From Marinospirillum minutulum DSM 6287 (GTDB taxonomy: Bacteria; Pseudomonadota; Gammaproteobacteria; Pseudomonadales; Halomonadaceae), in NCBI RefSeq assembly GCF_000422325.1, contig NZ_AULO01000012.1, positions 1 through 64,000 of the forward strand: a stretch of 64,000 nucleotides of DNA, read 5' to 3'. The notes below the pieces were generated by a model. The model ran no database searches and was not told where the DNA came from. It saw only the letters and a program-made list of their open reading frames with translations. The translations under genes were made by a program, and so were the position numbers. This document shows, piece by piece, positions 18,864 to 28,403 of this stretch. The first letter of the stretch is position 1. The number at the start of each line of letters is the position of its first letter.

Positions 18864-20270
18864 TTAAACTGAATAATACATATCGAACTCAACTGGGTGA
18901 GTGGTCATATTTAAACGCAGTACTTCTTGTTGCTTAATGGCGATGAAAGAATCAAGCATTTCATCAGTAAATACACCGCCTTTAGTTAAGAACTCACGGT
19001 CTGCATTTAAAGCAGCAAGGGCTTCTTCTAAGCTACTTGCAACCTGAGGTACTTGAGCCGCTTCCTCAGGAGGTAAGTCATAAAGATTTTTATCCATAGC
19101 ATCACCAGGATGAATCTTATTTTGAATACCATCCAAGCCAGCCATTAACAAAGCAGCAAAGCAAAGGTAAGGATTAGCACCTGGGTCGGGGAAGCGAGCT
19201 TCTACACGGCGAGCCTTAGGGCTAGAAACGTAAGGGATACGGATAGAGGCAGAGCGGTTTTTAGCTGAGTAAGCCAACATAACCGGTGCTTCAAAACCGG
19301 GCACTAGGCGCTTATAAGAGTTAGTTAGCGGGTTAGTAATGGCGTTAAGTGCTTTGGCATGTTTAATAATGCCACCTATATAAAACAAAGCCATTTCAGA
19401 CAAACCGCCGTAACCATCGCCAGCAAAAAGGTTGTTACCCTCTTTAGATAGTGATTGGTGAACGTGCATACCAGAACCGTTATCGCCCACCAAAGGCTTA
19501 GGCATAAAGGTGGCAGTTTTACCGTAGGCATGAGCAACATTGTGTACACAATATTTTAAGCGCTGCACTTCATCCGCTTTTTTCACTAGCGTATTAAAGG
19601 CAACACCAATTTCGCACTGGTTAGCCGTGGCAACTTCATGGTGATGCACTTCAATTTTTAAGCCCATGGCTGTCATGGCATTGCACATGGCGCCACGAAT
19701 TTCATGCGAAGAGTCAACCGGAGGAACAGGCATATAGCCGCCTTGTACACCTGGGCGGTGCCCCATATTGCCACCTTCAATTTTGGCGTTAGAAGACCAG
19801 GCCGCTTCTTCAGAACCAAGAGCGTAAGAAGAACCCGACATACCAATCTGCCATCTAACATCATCAAAGATAAAAAACTCAGGCTCGGGGCCAAAAAAAG
19901 CCGTGTCAGCGATGCCTGTTGACTTAAGGTACTCTTCAGCGCGTAAAGCAATAGAGCGAGGGTCACGCTCATAACCCTGCATGGTGACAGGTTCAATAAT
20001 ATCGCACTGTAAAATTAAGGTAACTTCATCGGTAAAAGGGTCTAGTACAGCAGAAGAATCATCGGGACGCATAATCATGTCTGATTCATTAATACCCTTC
20101 CAGCCAGGCATGGAAGAGCCATCAAACATCTGGCCAGTTTCAAAAAACTCTTCGTCAACGTAAGAAGCAGGAATAGTAATGTGGTGCTCTTTGCCCTGGG
20201 CATCTGTAAAACGTAAGTCAACCCACTTTACGTCGTGTTCGGTAATAATAGCCAGACTCTTCTGGGACAT
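18864..20270 (-). CDS. glnA: glutamine synthetase type I
   Basis: This 468-residue enzyme assimilates ammonia by forming glutamine from glutamate and ATP. The beta-grasp N-terminus has [14 protein letters not shown], the catalytic domain has [37 protein letters not shown] and NRSASIRIP, and the adenylylation loop Tyr is kept in [10 protein letters not shown], so it is of the adenylylation-controlled I-beta class. An in-frame GTG at 20282 is open, but it lies inside the ribosome site GTGGAGG, so the ATG at 20270 is the real start and gives the family length. NtrC control is expected; upstream I see only half-site-like sequence (TGCACT at 20372-20377), not a full NtrC pair or a convincing sigma-54 promoter. 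Confidence 0.97.
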   Translation of the reverse strand: MSQKSLAIITEHDVKWVDLRFTDAQGKEHHITIPASYVDEEFFETGQMFDGSSMPGWKGINESDMIMRPDDSSAVLDPFTDEVTLILQCDIIEPVTMQGYERDPRSIALRAEEYLKSTGIADTAFFGPEPEFFIFDDVRWQIGMSGSSYALGSEEAAWSSNAKIEGGNMGHRPGVQGGYMPVPPVDSSHEIRGAMCNAMTAMGLKIEVHHHEVATANQCEIGVAFNTLVKKADEVQRLKYCVHNVAHAYGKTATFMPKPLVGDNGSGMHVHQSLSKEGNNLFAGDGYGGLSEMALFYIGGIIKHAKALNAITNPLTNSYKRLVPGFEAPVMLAYSAKNRSASIRIPYVSSPKARRVEARFPDPGANPYLCFAALLMAGLDGIQNKIHPGDAMDKNLYDLPPEEAAQVPQVASSLEEALAALNADREFLTKGGVFTDEMLDSFIAIKQQEVLRLNMTTHPVEFDMYYSV

Positions 20271-20601
20271 GCTTGCCTCCACCTATGGCGTTTAACTGGG
20301 TGTAATTACTCCATCTATTAATAAGCTGAAAGCCTAATAGATGCAGCGAATTAGATCATAAATAGCCCGAATGCACTATATCTGAAGCCCATTTAAGCAG
20401 GGTTTTTTATTATTAAGGCTTAGTTAGAAGCTTCGCTAGACGTTTTTAGATTATTAGTGCTTTTTAGACTAAGATAGGTGCGGTTTGAATTGAACTATCA
20501 TGTTTTTTAGGCTGTTTGGGAAGAAAAATATATATCCAGAAAGTCAAAGCATGTACAATTTCCTACCTTTTATTTTGGATCCACAGCCCTTGCAGCTGGG
20601 A

Positions 20602-20635
20602 ACACATCTAGAAGTGTGTACAAGACAGTGTACAA
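20602..20635. promoter_or_regulatory. palindrome plus direct repeats upstream of typA
   Basis: In the 397-base glnA-typA gap, the segment ACACATCTAGAAGTGT (20602-20617) is a 16-base near-palindrome around TCTAGA. It runs into two direct copies of GTGTACAA (20616-20623 and 20628-20635) spaced twelve bases apart. It ends 33 bases before the typA start, where a promoter or leader would be. The arrangement suggests a protein-binding site; no regulator is known to me for it. The rest of the gap is AT-rich, without a recognisable gene. Confidence 0.35.
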
Positions 20636-20667
20636 ACCTCTATATTTAAGCAGGCGAAACATAATTT

Positions 20668-22491
20668 ATGTCCTCTAAAATCAATGCCCTACGCAATGTA
20701 GCCATTATTGCTCACGTTGACCATGGTAAAACCACTCTGGTTGACAGCCTTCTAAAACAGTCTGGAACACTTGATCGCCGTGAAGCGGAAAACGAACGTG
20801 TTATGGACTCTAACGACCAAGAAAAAGAGCGTGGCATTACAATCCTTGCCAAAAACACCGCCATTACTTGGAATGATTACCGCATCAACATTATTGACAC
20901 CCCCGGCCACGCCGACTTTGGTGGTGAGGTTGAGCGCGTTTTGTCGATGGTAGATTCAGTACTCTTAGTTGTTGATGCAATCGACGGTCCTATGCCACAA
21001 ACACGCTTTGTAACTCAAAAAGCTTTTGCTCGTGGTTTAAAGCCAATCGTTATTATTAACAAAATTGACCGTCCAGGTTCACGCCCTGACTGGGTAATGG
21101 ATCAAATTTTTGATTTATTCGATAACCTAGGTGCAACTGAAGACCAACTAGATTTCCAAGTGGTTTATACCTCTGCACTGAATGGTATTGCTGGTTTAGA
21201 CCCTGCTGAAATGGCAGAAAACATGGATCCGCTTTTCCAATCCATTGTTGATCTAGTACCCCCGCCCGAAGTAGATGCTGAAGGCAGCTTCCAAATGCAA
21301 ATCTCTGCTTTGGATTATTCCAGCTATGTGGGTGTTATTGGTGTAGGTCGTATTACTCGCGGTCGTGCTTTGCCTAACCAACAGGTTGTGGTGATTGACC
21401 GTGAAGGTAAGCAGCGTAAAGCAAAATTAGGTCAAATAATGACTTACCACGGCTTACAGCGTAACGAATCACCAGAAGGTGCCGAAGCCGGTGATATTGT
21501 TTGTGTAACAGGTATCGACCCTCTATTTATTTCTGACACCCTGTGTGATCCAAATAACCCTGAGCCTATGCCACAACTAACCATTGATGAGCCAACGGTG
21601 ACTATGACTTTCCAAGTCAACAATTCACCTTTTGCAGGTAAAGATGGTAAGTATGTTACTAGCCGTAATATCAAAGAGCGTTTAGAAAAAGAACTAGTAC
21701 ACAACGTAGCCTTACGCGTTGAAGAAACCGATAGCCCAGACCGTTTCCGTGTTTCTGGTCGTGGTGAGCTTCACCTTTCTGTTCTAATCGAAACCATGCG
21801 TCGCGAAGGTTACGAGCTAGGCGTTTCACGTCCTGAAGTAATTATTAAAACTGTAGATGGCGTTAAGCAAGAGCCCTATGAAGAAGTAATTATCGACGTT
21901 GAAGACCAGCACCAAGGTTCTATCATGGAAGAGTTAGGCAAGCGTAAAGCGCGTATGACTAACATGAACCCTGATGGTAAAGGTCGCACCCGTTTAGACT
22001 TTATTATTCCTTCACGTGGCCTAATTGGTTTCCGTAACCAGTTTATGACTATGACTTCAGGTACCGGTATTCTTACCAGTATTTTTGATCACTATGGTCC
22101 TTTATCTGAAGGCGCAGTTGAACACCGTAACAATGGTGTACTCGTTTCTATGTGTGCAGGTAAGGTTCTAGCCTACGCATTAGCAACACTGCAAGATCGT
22201 GGTCGTATGTTTGTTGGTACAGGTGTTGAAGTTTACGAAGGTATGATTGTTGGCATTAACTCTCGTGACAATGACATGGTTGTTAACCCAACTAAAGCCA
22301 AGAAGCTAGATAATATGCGTGCTTCAGGTAACGATGAAACCGTACAGCTAACGCCACCACTTAACTACAGTCTTGAACAAGCACTGGAGTTTATTGATGA
22401 CGACGAGCTAGTTGAAGTAACGCCTAACTTCTTGCGTATGCGTAAAAAACTCTTAACAGAAAACGAGCGCAAGCGAGCTGGTAAAGTTTAA
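20668..22491 (+). CDS. typA: ribosome-associated translational GTPase TypA/BipA
   Basis: This 607-residue GTPase belongs to the EF-G-like TypA/BipA family, which binds ribosomes and aids 50S assembly and growth under stress. GTPase motifs are [10 protein letters not shown] (G1), the switch [15 protein letters not shown] (G3) and [12 protein letters not shown] (G4). The C-terminal TypA-specific region includes [36 protein letters not shown] and [15 protein letters not shown]. The length is normal and the gene is divergent from glnA, a common pairing. A short terminator follows. Confidence 0.97.
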   Translation: MSSKINALRNVAIIAHVDHGKTTLVDSLLKQSGTLDRREAENERVMDSNDQEKERGITILAKNTAITWNDYRINIIDTPGHADFGGEVERVLSMVDSVLLVVDAIDGPMPQTRFVTQKAFARGLKPIVIINKIDRPGSRPDWVMDQIFDLFDNLGATEDQLDFQVVYTSALNGIAGLDPAEMAENMDPLFQSIVDLVPPPEVDAEGSFQMQISALDYSSYVGVIGVGRITRGRALPNQQVVVIDREGKQRKAKLGQIMTYHGLQRNESPEGAEAGDIVCVTGIDPLFISDTLCDPNNPEPMPQLTIDEPTVTMTFQVNNSPFAGKDGKYVTSRNIKERLEKELVHNVALRVEETDSPDRFRVSGRGELHLSVLIETMRREGYELGVSRPEVIIKTVDGVKQEPYEEVIIDVEDQHQGSIMEELGKRKARMTNMNPDGKGRTRLDFIIPSRGLIGFRNQFMTMTSGTGILTSIFDHYGPLSEGAVEHRNNGVLVSMCAGKVLAYALATLQDRGRMFVGTGVEVYEGMIVGINSRDNDMVVNPTKAKKLDNMRASGNDETVQLTPPLNYSLEQALEFIDDDELVEVTPNFLRMRKKLLTENERKRAGKV

Positions 22492-22510
22492 TTTACCAGT
22501 AAGTAATAAG

Positions 22511-22535
22511 AAGGCGGCCAAAGGTCGCCTTTTTT
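22511..22535 (+). terminator. terminator after typA
   Basis: AAGGCG and CGCCTT arms, with further pairing across GCC/GGT around the loop, are followed by TTTTT. It lies 20 bases after the typA stop and before the next gene. Confidence 0.8.
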
Positions 22536-22563
22536 ACGACTAAAATTCAATAAGGAGCTAGCA

Positions 22564-23019
22564 ATGGATTTCCGACGTTATTTAATTCCTATGGTTTTGC
22601 TAGGAATGATTATCTCGTTACTTTTGCCCCGAGGTGAAGAAACGGCTCCTGAAACCTCAGACGCAAAACAAGTTGAAGAGTCGCAAAGCCAGTCTTTAGC
22701 AAGCAAGGTGCGTAGTTATGGTGCTGGCACGGGTCGTGTTTATGGTTTAACCGATAATGACCGACGTGAGTTTAATTTAGGCGCTAACCCTGAAAGGCGT
22801 ATTTTACAAGAATTAGGCAAGCGCCCAGACTTAATTCCACAAACAGCCGTATTAGGTGGCACTATGGCTTTTGTATTACATGAATCGGTGGTGCTAAACC
22901 GTCATTGGGTATTAGCCGTTTTTGAAGATGGGCATGTGCGTGGGCAAGCCTTGTATGAATACCAAATTAACGGCCAAGATGAATTTAGCTGGAAACTATT
23001 AGCTAGCCAGCCAGACTAG
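22564..23019 (+). CDS. unknown membrane-anchored protein
   Basis: I do not recognise this 151-residue protein. Residues 5-22 form one hydrophobic segment (YLIPMVLLGMIISLLLP) that should act as an N-terminal anchor or uncleaved signal. A Glu/Ser/Gln-rich linker of about 25 residues and a compact domain (about 50-150) follow, containing ERRILQELGKRPDLIP, AFVLHESVVLNRHWVLAVFEDGHVRG and a terminal FSWKLLASQ. An AGGAG ribosome site lies just before the ATG, so translation is well supported. It sits between the typA terminator and convergent mnmC and is probably transcribed alone. Topology suggests the domain faces the periplasm. Confidence 0.75.
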   Translation: MDFRRYLIPMVLLGMIISLLLPRGEETAPETSDAKQVEESQSQSLASKVRSYGAGTGRVYGLTDNDRREFNLGANPERRILQELGKRPDLIPQTAVLGGTMAFVLHESVVLNRHWVLAVFEDGHVRGQALYEYQINGQDEFSWKLLASQPD

Positions 23020-23041
23020 CTTTAAATTGCTTTTAAAAAAG

Positions 23042-25063
23042 TTACTGACGCTTTAAGTCTTTAAGAATAAAACGTGCTGGGTTAAGGCAGTTAACCAGCG
23101 CTTGCTCAAAAGGTGCTGGCTCCCCAACTAACAGACTAGCTAATAATTCTGAAGCTAAGGGAATACTAGCCAAACCACGTGAACCATGACCAAGATTTAG
23201 CCACAAACCTGAGCAGTTCCACTCGCTAGGAAAATCTGCAAGGGCAAGGTTTGACTGAGTAGAAGTATAGTTTTTTTGCCAAGCTCCAACATCAGGCACC
23301 TGCCCAACCAGCGGTAAATAATCCGGTGAAGCACAACGAAAACTAACCCGTCCATTAAGTGAGCTTGTCGATAGTTCAGCCAATAAAGTAGGTAATACCG
23401 CAGTTAATTCCTGCTGGTTTTGTAATTGATCTGTTTGACTTAGCTCAAGGCTTGAATCTTCAGCATCAAAGGTTGCTCCAAAGCAAAGGGTGTTATCCGC
23501 CGGTGGAAGGGCATAGCCTTTGCCACATACTACCGTGCGTGGTATTGCTTCTTGATTTAAATACCCTTTTAAAGGTAGATAGCTCACCTGTCCCCTAACG
23601 GCAGTAATTGGCAAGGTTTGACTAGGTGCAAAGTTTTTAGCCGCTGCCGCACAACAAATAACCACCTGTTGATAATTTTTATTGCCCTTAGCGGTTGCTA
23701 GCTGCCAAACTTTCTCTTCATTAGCTAGCTTAACCTGAGTTAAGCCTGTCACAGCTAGGTTGTTATAAAGGGTTAGCTTGTTCAGGGTTAAGTTGCTAAG
23801 CATTTTAGCTAGGTGTTCACTTAGTGCCTTAGGCTTCACCCAGCCAGCCCTTGGAAAAAACAAACCACCTGCGGTTGTTTTGCTGCCTGCTAGTTCACTG
23901 GCTTGGGTTTGATTAACTGCTTTTACTAGCGCTTGGGGTAATTGTTGGTTGGCTAAAAAGCGTTGCTGGCGCTTGGCTTCCCGCTCATTAGTAGCTAACT
24001 GAAGCACGCCAGTAGGCGACCAAAATTGCTGCTGCGGGTCTAGGTTTTCTAACCAGCGGCGTGAAAATTCCAAACCAGCTAAGTAAAAACGGCTAGAAGG
24101 GTTAGCATCCACGGCCAACTTAATATAAAGCGCCCCTTGTTTATTGCCCGACCCGCCTGAGGCAGGTGTTTGGGCTTCATAAAGATCGACTTTAAAGCCC
24201 CGTTTAATTAAAGCTTCTGCTGTAGCCAAACCTGCTAAGCCAGCACCAATAATAGCAATTGGCTGTGTTTTATTTATTGTTGAACTAGTTAAAGGAAGTG
24301 GTTTTTCATCGGTGACGGCTGGGTTGAATACACCACTTAGCATTTCTCTTTTGCGGCCAAAACCAGCCACTTTATTTACGTTAAAGCCTACCGCTTGTAA
24401 ACCACGCTTCACAACGCCTGCGGAAGTAAACGTAGCAAAGGTGGTATTAGCATGGCTAGCCTTAGCTAGTGCCGTAAATAATTGCTCTGTCCACATACTC
24501 GGGTTTTTACTGGGTGCAAAACCATCTAAACACCAAGTATCAACCTTGCCAGCTAAGGCACTTAAATTACTAGCAGCATCGCCCAGTAATAAATCTACCG
24601 TAATGCGTGGATGAAGATTAAGGCGATGAAACCCCGAAATAGGCAAAGGATAGTTTTCTTCTACTAGCTGTGCCAAGTCGGAAAATTCAGGCCAAAAGGT
24701 ATGCGCACGTTTTAAATCTTCAAGAGAGAGTGGGTAAAGCTCGGTGCTTATCCAATGCAATCTTGCTGTGGCTGGCGCTGTTTTTAAAAAGCTCGCCATA
24801 GCCACCAACAAATTTAAACCCGTACCAAAACCCGTTTCAGCCATAACAAAGGCTCGGTTTTGCGACCAGTTAAGCCAGCGTTCGGGCAGGTTGTTTTTCT
24901 GTAAAAAAACATAGTTACTTTCGGCAATGCCTTGCTCGCGTGAAAAATACACATCATCAAAATTTTCAGCAAAAGGTGTTGTTGCCTGCCAATCAAGTAG
25001 GGCAGTTTCTAGCTGGCGTGGTTGCAGATAATTAGCAAGTTCAGAGTTTACAGAAGTAGGCAT
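23042..25063 (-). CDS. mnmC: bifunctional tRNA mnm5s2U34 synthesis protein MnmC
   Basis: This 673-residue enzyme completes 5-methylaminomethyl-2-thiouridine at tRNA position 34. The N-terminal methyltransferase domain (about 1-240) has FAETGFGTGLNLLVA and LDGFAPSKNPSMWTEQLF. The C-terminal FAD-dependent demodification domain (about 268-660) opens with the dinucleotide-binding IAIIGAGLAGLATAEALIKRG and ends with LGHGSRGLASIPLASELLA. Both halves are complete and the length is typical (E. coli 668). It is divergent from the hpa catabolic block, so it marks the left edge of that insertion. Confidence 0.96.
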   Translation of the reverse strand: MPTSVNSELANYLQPRQLETALLDWQATTPFAENFDDVYFSREQGIAESNYVFLQKNNLPERWLNWSQNRAFVMAETGFGTGLNLLVAMASFLKTAPATARLHWISTELYPLSLEDLKRAHTFWPEFSDLAQLVEENYPLPISGFHRLNLHPRITVDLLLGDAASNLSALAGKVDTWCLDGFAPSKNPSMWTEQLFTALAKASHANTTFATFTSAGVVKRGLQAVGFNVNKVAGFGRKREMLSGVFNPAVTDEKPLPLTSSTINKTQPIAIIGAGLAGLATAEALIKRGFKVDLYEAQTPASGGSGNKQGALYIKLAVDANPSSRFYLAGLEFSRRWLENLDPQQQFWSPTGVLQLATNEREAKRQQRFLANQQLPQALVKAVNQTQASELAGSKTTAGGLFFPRAGWVKPKALSEHLAKMLSNLTLNKLTLYNNLAVTGLTQVKLANEEKVWQLATAKGNKNYQQVVICCAAAAKNFAPSQTLPITAVRGQVSYLPLKGYLNQEAIPRTVVCGKGYALPPADNTLCFGATFDAEDSSLELSQTDQLQNQQELTAVLPTLLAELSTSSLNGRVSFRCASPDYLPLVGQVPDVGAWQKNYTSTQSNLALADFPSEWNCSGLWLNLGHGSRGLASIPLASELLASLLVGEPAPFEQALVNCLNPARFILKDLKRQ

Positions 25064-25118
25064 AAATAACGGCTTAAGTGAGTAAAGAAGTAGATTCTAA
25101 CCCTTTTAAAGTTAGATA

Positions 25119-25146
25119 TTGACTTACTTAACATATTAACTAAAAT
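25119..25146 (+). promoter_or_regulatory. hpaH operon promoter with candidate HpaR operator
   Basis: TTGACT (25119-25124) and TAAAAT (25141-25146), 16 bases apart, look like -35 and -10 boxes. The spacer contains TTAACATATTAA (25128-25139), the 12-base palindrome also found upstream of hpaF and of the second hpaD. An operator in the spacer would block polymerase, as expected of the MarR-type repressor HpaR encoded at 31018. The promoter leads into hpaH-hpaI-hpaG1-hpaG2-hpaE about 100 bases downstream. The binding protein is inferred, not shown. Confidence 0.65.
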
Positions 25147-25247
25147 GGTTTTAAGTCACCCAGCCTGATTAGTTAGGAAGCAGCCTGAGGAACGGCACTG
25201 GGATAATAAACTTAATAAATCGCACAACTACATAAGGTGCTCCCGGC

Positions 25248-26051
25248 ATGTTAACAAAAGAGCAGATTCAAAACGCAGCAGACCGTCTTTATGAGGCTGA
25301 AGTTAATCGCCAACAAATTCCAGCTTTAACCCTAGATTATCCAGAAATGGGCATGGACGATGCTTATGCCGTTCAAAAGCAATGGGTAGATCGCAAAGTT
25401 GCTGATGGTCGCAGTGTTATAGGCTACAAAATTGGTTTAACTTCACGCGCTATGCAAATGTCTTCTAATATTGATGAGCCAGATTATGGCGTACTGTTAG
25501 ACGATATGTTGTTTGAAGATGGCGCAACCATTAAAGCCGCTAATTTTTTAGACCCACGCATTGAAGCAGAGTTAGCCTTTGTTCTGAAAAAGCCCCTTTT
25601 TGGTGAAAATATCACCATCTTTGATGTACTCAATGCCACCGATTATGTCATTCCCTCTTTAGAACTAATCGCTGCACGTTGCCTACGCACCGATCCAAAA
25701 ACAGGTTATACCCGCAAGGTTTACGACACCATCGCCGACAATGCTGCTAATGCGGGCCTAGTGCTAGGTGGCCGCCCGATTAAACCAACTGATATCGACC
25801 TACGTTGGGCAGGCTCTATGCTCTATTTGAATGGTCAAATTGAAGAAACCGGTTTAGCGGGTGGTGTGTTAGGCAACCCCTTAAAAGGCATTTGCTGGGT
25901 TTGTAAGCGTTTTGCACCCCACGGAATTTCTTTAGAGCCGGGTCAAATCATTCTTTCAGGCTCTTTTATTCGCCCTGTGCCTGTTAAAGCCGGTGATACC
26001 GTTCATGCTGACTTTGGTTCTTTAGGTGGCGTGACTCTTAACTTTGTCTAG
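25248..26051 (+). CDS. hpaH: 2-oxo-hept-4-ene-1,7-dioate hydratase HpaH
   Basis: This 267-residue hydratase of the FAH-like/HpaH-MhpD superfamily adds water to 2-oxo-hept-4-ene-1,7-dioate in the homoprotocatechuate lower pathway. Family sequence includes DDAYAVQKQWV, GYKIGLTSRAMQMS, the metal-binding DPRIEAELAFVL, VIPSLELIAARC and a C-terminal PGQIILSGSFIRPVPVKAGD. The length equals that of E. coli HpaH (267). It is the first gene of the plus-strand hpa operon, ahead of hpaI, and follows the promoter with the palindromic operator. Confidence 0.95.
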   Translation: MLTKEQIQNAADRLYEAEVNRQQIPALTLDYPEMGMDDAYAVQKQWVDRKVADGRSVIGYKIGLTSRAMQMSSNIDEPDYGVLLDDMLFEDGATIKAANFLDPRIEAELAFVLKKPLFGENITIFDVLNATDYVIPSLELIAARCLRTDPKTGYTRKVYDTIADNAANAGLVLGGRPIKPTDIDLRWAGSMLYLNGQIEETGLAGGVLGNPLKGICWVCKRFAPHGISLEPGQIILSGSFIRPVPVKAGDTVHADFGSLGGVTLNFV

Positions 26052-26108
26052 CTTTGTAAACTTTGAATAACCTTCTAACCTAGTTAGCAAAAAATAGGAG
26101 GCAAGAAA

Positions 26109-26915
26109 ATGGAATTACCTAAAAACCGTTTTAAACAAGGCCTAGCTACAGGTAAACCTCAGTATGGTCTTTGGTTGGGTTTGCCCGATAATTCAGCCGC
26201 AGAAATTGCTGCTGTGGCTGGTTTTGATTGGCTATTAATTGATGGTGAGCATGGTCCTTTTGACCTACGCACTATTATGTCGCACCTACAAGCCATGGCT
26301 CCCTATGATGTAGCGCCAATTGTGCGTTGCGTTGAAGGCAACACTGCCTTAATTAAGCAATTGCTAGATATAGGCGCACAAACCTTATTAGTGCCTATGG
26401 TAGAAACAGCCGAACAAGCCAAGCAATTAGTCAGCGCAGTTCGTTACCCACCCGAAGGCATTCGTGGTTTAGGTACGTCTTTGGCGCGTGCCGCACGTTG
26501 GAACCAAGTGCCTGGCTACCTTAAAAAAGCCAATGCAGAAATTTGTTTATTAGTGCAAGTAGAAACCGCTAGCGCTTTAGAAAACCTCGATGCCATTTTA
26601 GAAGTCGAAGGCGTAGACGGCGTTTTTATTGGCCCTTCAGACTTATCCGCTTCTATGGGTTATATCGGCGATGCTGGCAACCCCGTGGTAGTTGAAGCCA
26701 TTAACACTGGGCTAAATAAAATTCGTGCCGCGGGTAAATATGCCGGTCTTTTATGTTTAGACCCTAGCCTAACTGCCAGCTACGTTAAGGCAGGCGCTAA
26801 CTTTGTTGGCGTGGGTGTAGATACCATGATTTTGGCGCAAGAAACTCGCAAGCTGGCACAAAGTTTTAAAGACGGTGTGCCTATGACAGAAACTAAACCT
26901 CAAGCAGGTTACTAA
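26109..26915 (+). CDS. hpaI: 4-hydroxy-2-oxo-heptane-1,7-dioate aldolase HpaI
   Basis: This 268-residue class II (metal-dependent) aldolase of the HpcH/HpaI family splits 4-hydroxy-2-oxo-heptanedioate into pyruvate and succinic semialdehyde, the last ring-derived step. Visible motifs are GFDWLLIDGEHGPFDLRT, RGLGTSLARAARWN, LLVQVETASALENLDAIL and GVFIGPSDLSASMGYIG, which contain the conserved metal-binding Glu and Asp. A GGAGG ribosome site precedes the ATG. It is 57 bases after hpaH and 15 before hpaG1. Confidence 0.96.
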   Translation: MELPKNRFKQGLATGKPQYGLWLGLPDNSAAEIAAVAGFDWLLIDGEHGPFDLRTIMSHLQAMAPYDVAPIVRCVEGNTALIKQLLDIGAQTLLVPMVETAEQAKQLVSAVRYPPEGIRGLGTSLARAARWNQVPGYLKKANAEICLLVQVETASALENLDAILEVEGVDGVFIGPSDLSASMGYIGDAGNPVVVEAINTGLNKIRAAGKYAGLLCLDPSLTASYVKAGANFVGVGVDTMILAQETRKLAQSFKDGVPMTETKPQAGY

Positions 26916-26930
26916 CAGTAAAGGTTAACT

Positions 26931-27599
26931 ATGACAGCAACTCTTTTAGTCAACAGTAAGCTGGTCTGCGTCGCTCTTAATGATAAAGCGCAGCTTAAGG
27001 CTTTGGATGCTACTTTTAACCAAGCCCCCTACAACAAACCACCCACTCAGCCAGTACTTTATTACAAGCCACGCAACACTTGGAGTGTTGATACTGCTGA
27101 AGTGGAATGGGCAAAAGATTTTGATGGTAAAGATGTTCCAACTATGGTGGTTGGTGCAAGCTTGGGTGTAGTTATAGGTAAAGAAACTTGCCGTGTTAAG
27201 CCAGAAGAAGCACTAAGCTTTGTTGGTGGTTACACAGTGGTTGCCGACTATTCTTTACCCGAAGAAAACTACTACCGCCCAGACATTAAAGGTAAGTGTT
27301 TAGATACCAGCGCACCGGTTGGCCCAAGCCTTGTAGCGGCAGATAAAATTGCTCAGCCCGATGCATTAAGCGTAACCATTAAAGTGAATGGCGAACTAAA
27401 AAGCACCTTTGATCTTAGCCAAATGCAGCGCAGTGTTGCCGAGCTGATTAGCATTATTTCTAACATTATGACCTTGCAGGCGGGTGAAGTTATTGCGGTA
27501 GGTTTTGCTGGTGAGCGAGTTGCCCTAGCTAAAGGCGACAAGGTAGAAGCAGCCATAGCGGGTATTGGCACCCTGAATAACACTTTGGGAGGAATCTAA
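26931..27599 (+). CDS. hpaG1: homoprotocatechuate pathway isomerase/decarboxylase, N-terminal half HpaG1
   Basis: This 222-residue FAH-fold protein corresponds to the first half of E. coli HpaG, which is a single 429-residue protein made of two related halves. It has LGVVIGKETCRVKPEEALSF, GYTVVADYSLPEENYYRP, GPSLVAADKI and a C-terminal LQAGEVIAVGF. The bifunctional enzyme decarboxylates 5-oxo-pent-3-ene-1,2,5-tricarboxylate and isomerises the product. The acidic metal-binding ExE motif of FAH proteins is less clear here than in HpaG2. The gene lies four bases before hpaG2, which fits an obligate two-subunit enzyme. Confidence 0.9.
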   Translation: MTATLLVNSKLVCVALNDKAQLKALDATFNQAPYNKPPTQPVLYYKPRNTWSVDTAEVEWAKDFDGKDVPTMVVGASLGVVIGKETCRVKPEEALSFVGGYTVVADYSLPEENYYRPDIKGKCLDTSAPVGPSLVAADKIAQPDALSVTIKVNGELKSTFDLSQMQRSVAELISIISNIMTLQAGEVIAVGFAGERVALAKGDKVEAAIAGIGTLNNTLGGI

Positions 27600-27602
27600 G
27601 CC

Positions 27603-28385
27603 ATGAGATATGCACGTATTCTTGTTGAAGGCCGCGAGCTAGACATCACTATTGATGCACAAGACAAAATTACTACGCAAGAAGGCCAGTCAATTGATTT
27701 GCCCTTAGATTCAGACCAAATTACTTGGCTGCCACCGGTTAAAGAGCCGGGCACAATTTTTGCGCTAGGTCTTAACTATGCTGACCACGCCACTGAGCTA
27801 AACTTTGCGCCACCCAAAGAGCCGCTAGTATTTATTAAGCACGCTAACACGCTAACTGGCCATAAGCAGACCAGCTACCGCCCAGATAATATTGAATACC
27901 AACACTATGAGTGTGAGTTGGTTGCCGTTATTGGTAAACAAGGCAAAAATATCAAGCGTGAAGATGCGCTAGATTATGTTGCTGGTTATACGGTTTGTAA
28001 TGACTTTGCGATACGTGATTACCTAGAAAACTACTACCGTCCTAACTTGCGTGTTAAAAGCCGTGACTCTTTATTACCTATGGGTCCTTGGATAGTTGAT
28101 GTGGCGGATGTGCCTAATGCAAATAACCTACGTTTGACAACGACTGTAAACGGCAAGATTACCCAAGATGGCTCCACCAAAGACATGATTTTTGATGTGC
28201 CCTTCTTAATTGAATACCTAAGCAAAATTATGACGCTTAACCCAGGCGATATGATAGCTACAGGTACGCCCCACGGTGTTGCCGATATGCAGCCAGGTGA
28301 CACAGTGGTATGCAGTATTGAAAGCATTTGTGACTTAGAAACACGCATCGTTTCTGAGCAAGAATACTATGGTAAAAACTACTAA
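27603..28385 (+). CDS. hpaG2: homoprotocatechuate pathway decarboxylase/isomerase, C-terminal half HpaG2
   Basis: This 260-residue FAH-fold protein has the complete active-site landmarks of HpaG: FALGLNYADHATELNF, EYQHYECELVAVIGKQGKN (the ExE metal motif), DYVAGYTVCNDFAIRDYLENYYRPNLR, KSRDSLLPMGPWIV and NPGDMIATGTPHGVADM. It converts the tricarboxylate intermediate to the hept-diene-dioate used by HpaH. It is encoded directly after hpaG1 and 18 bases before hpaE; GGAGG lies just upstream of its start inside the end of hpaG1. Confidence 0.95.
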   Translation: MRYARILVEGRELDITIDAQDKITTQEGQSIDLPLDSDQITWLPPVKEPGTIFALGLNYADHATELNFAPPKEPLVFIKHANTLTGHKQTSYRPDNIEYQHYECELVAVIGKQGKNIKREDALDYVAGYTVCNDFAIRDYLENYYRPNLRVKSRDSLLPMGPWIVDVADVPNANNLRLTTTVNGKITQDGSTKDMIFDVPFLIEYLSKIMTLNPGDMIATGTPHGVADMQPGDTVVCSIESICDLETRIVSEQEYYGKNY

Positions 28386-28403
28386 AAGCTTCAGGAGAAA
28401 AGT

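Noticed and set aside
20283-20667. NtrC and sigma-54 promoter for glnA
   Set aside because: TGCACT and GGTGC half-site-like fragments occur, but not in the paired arrangement, and no GG-N10-GC element fits the minus strand.
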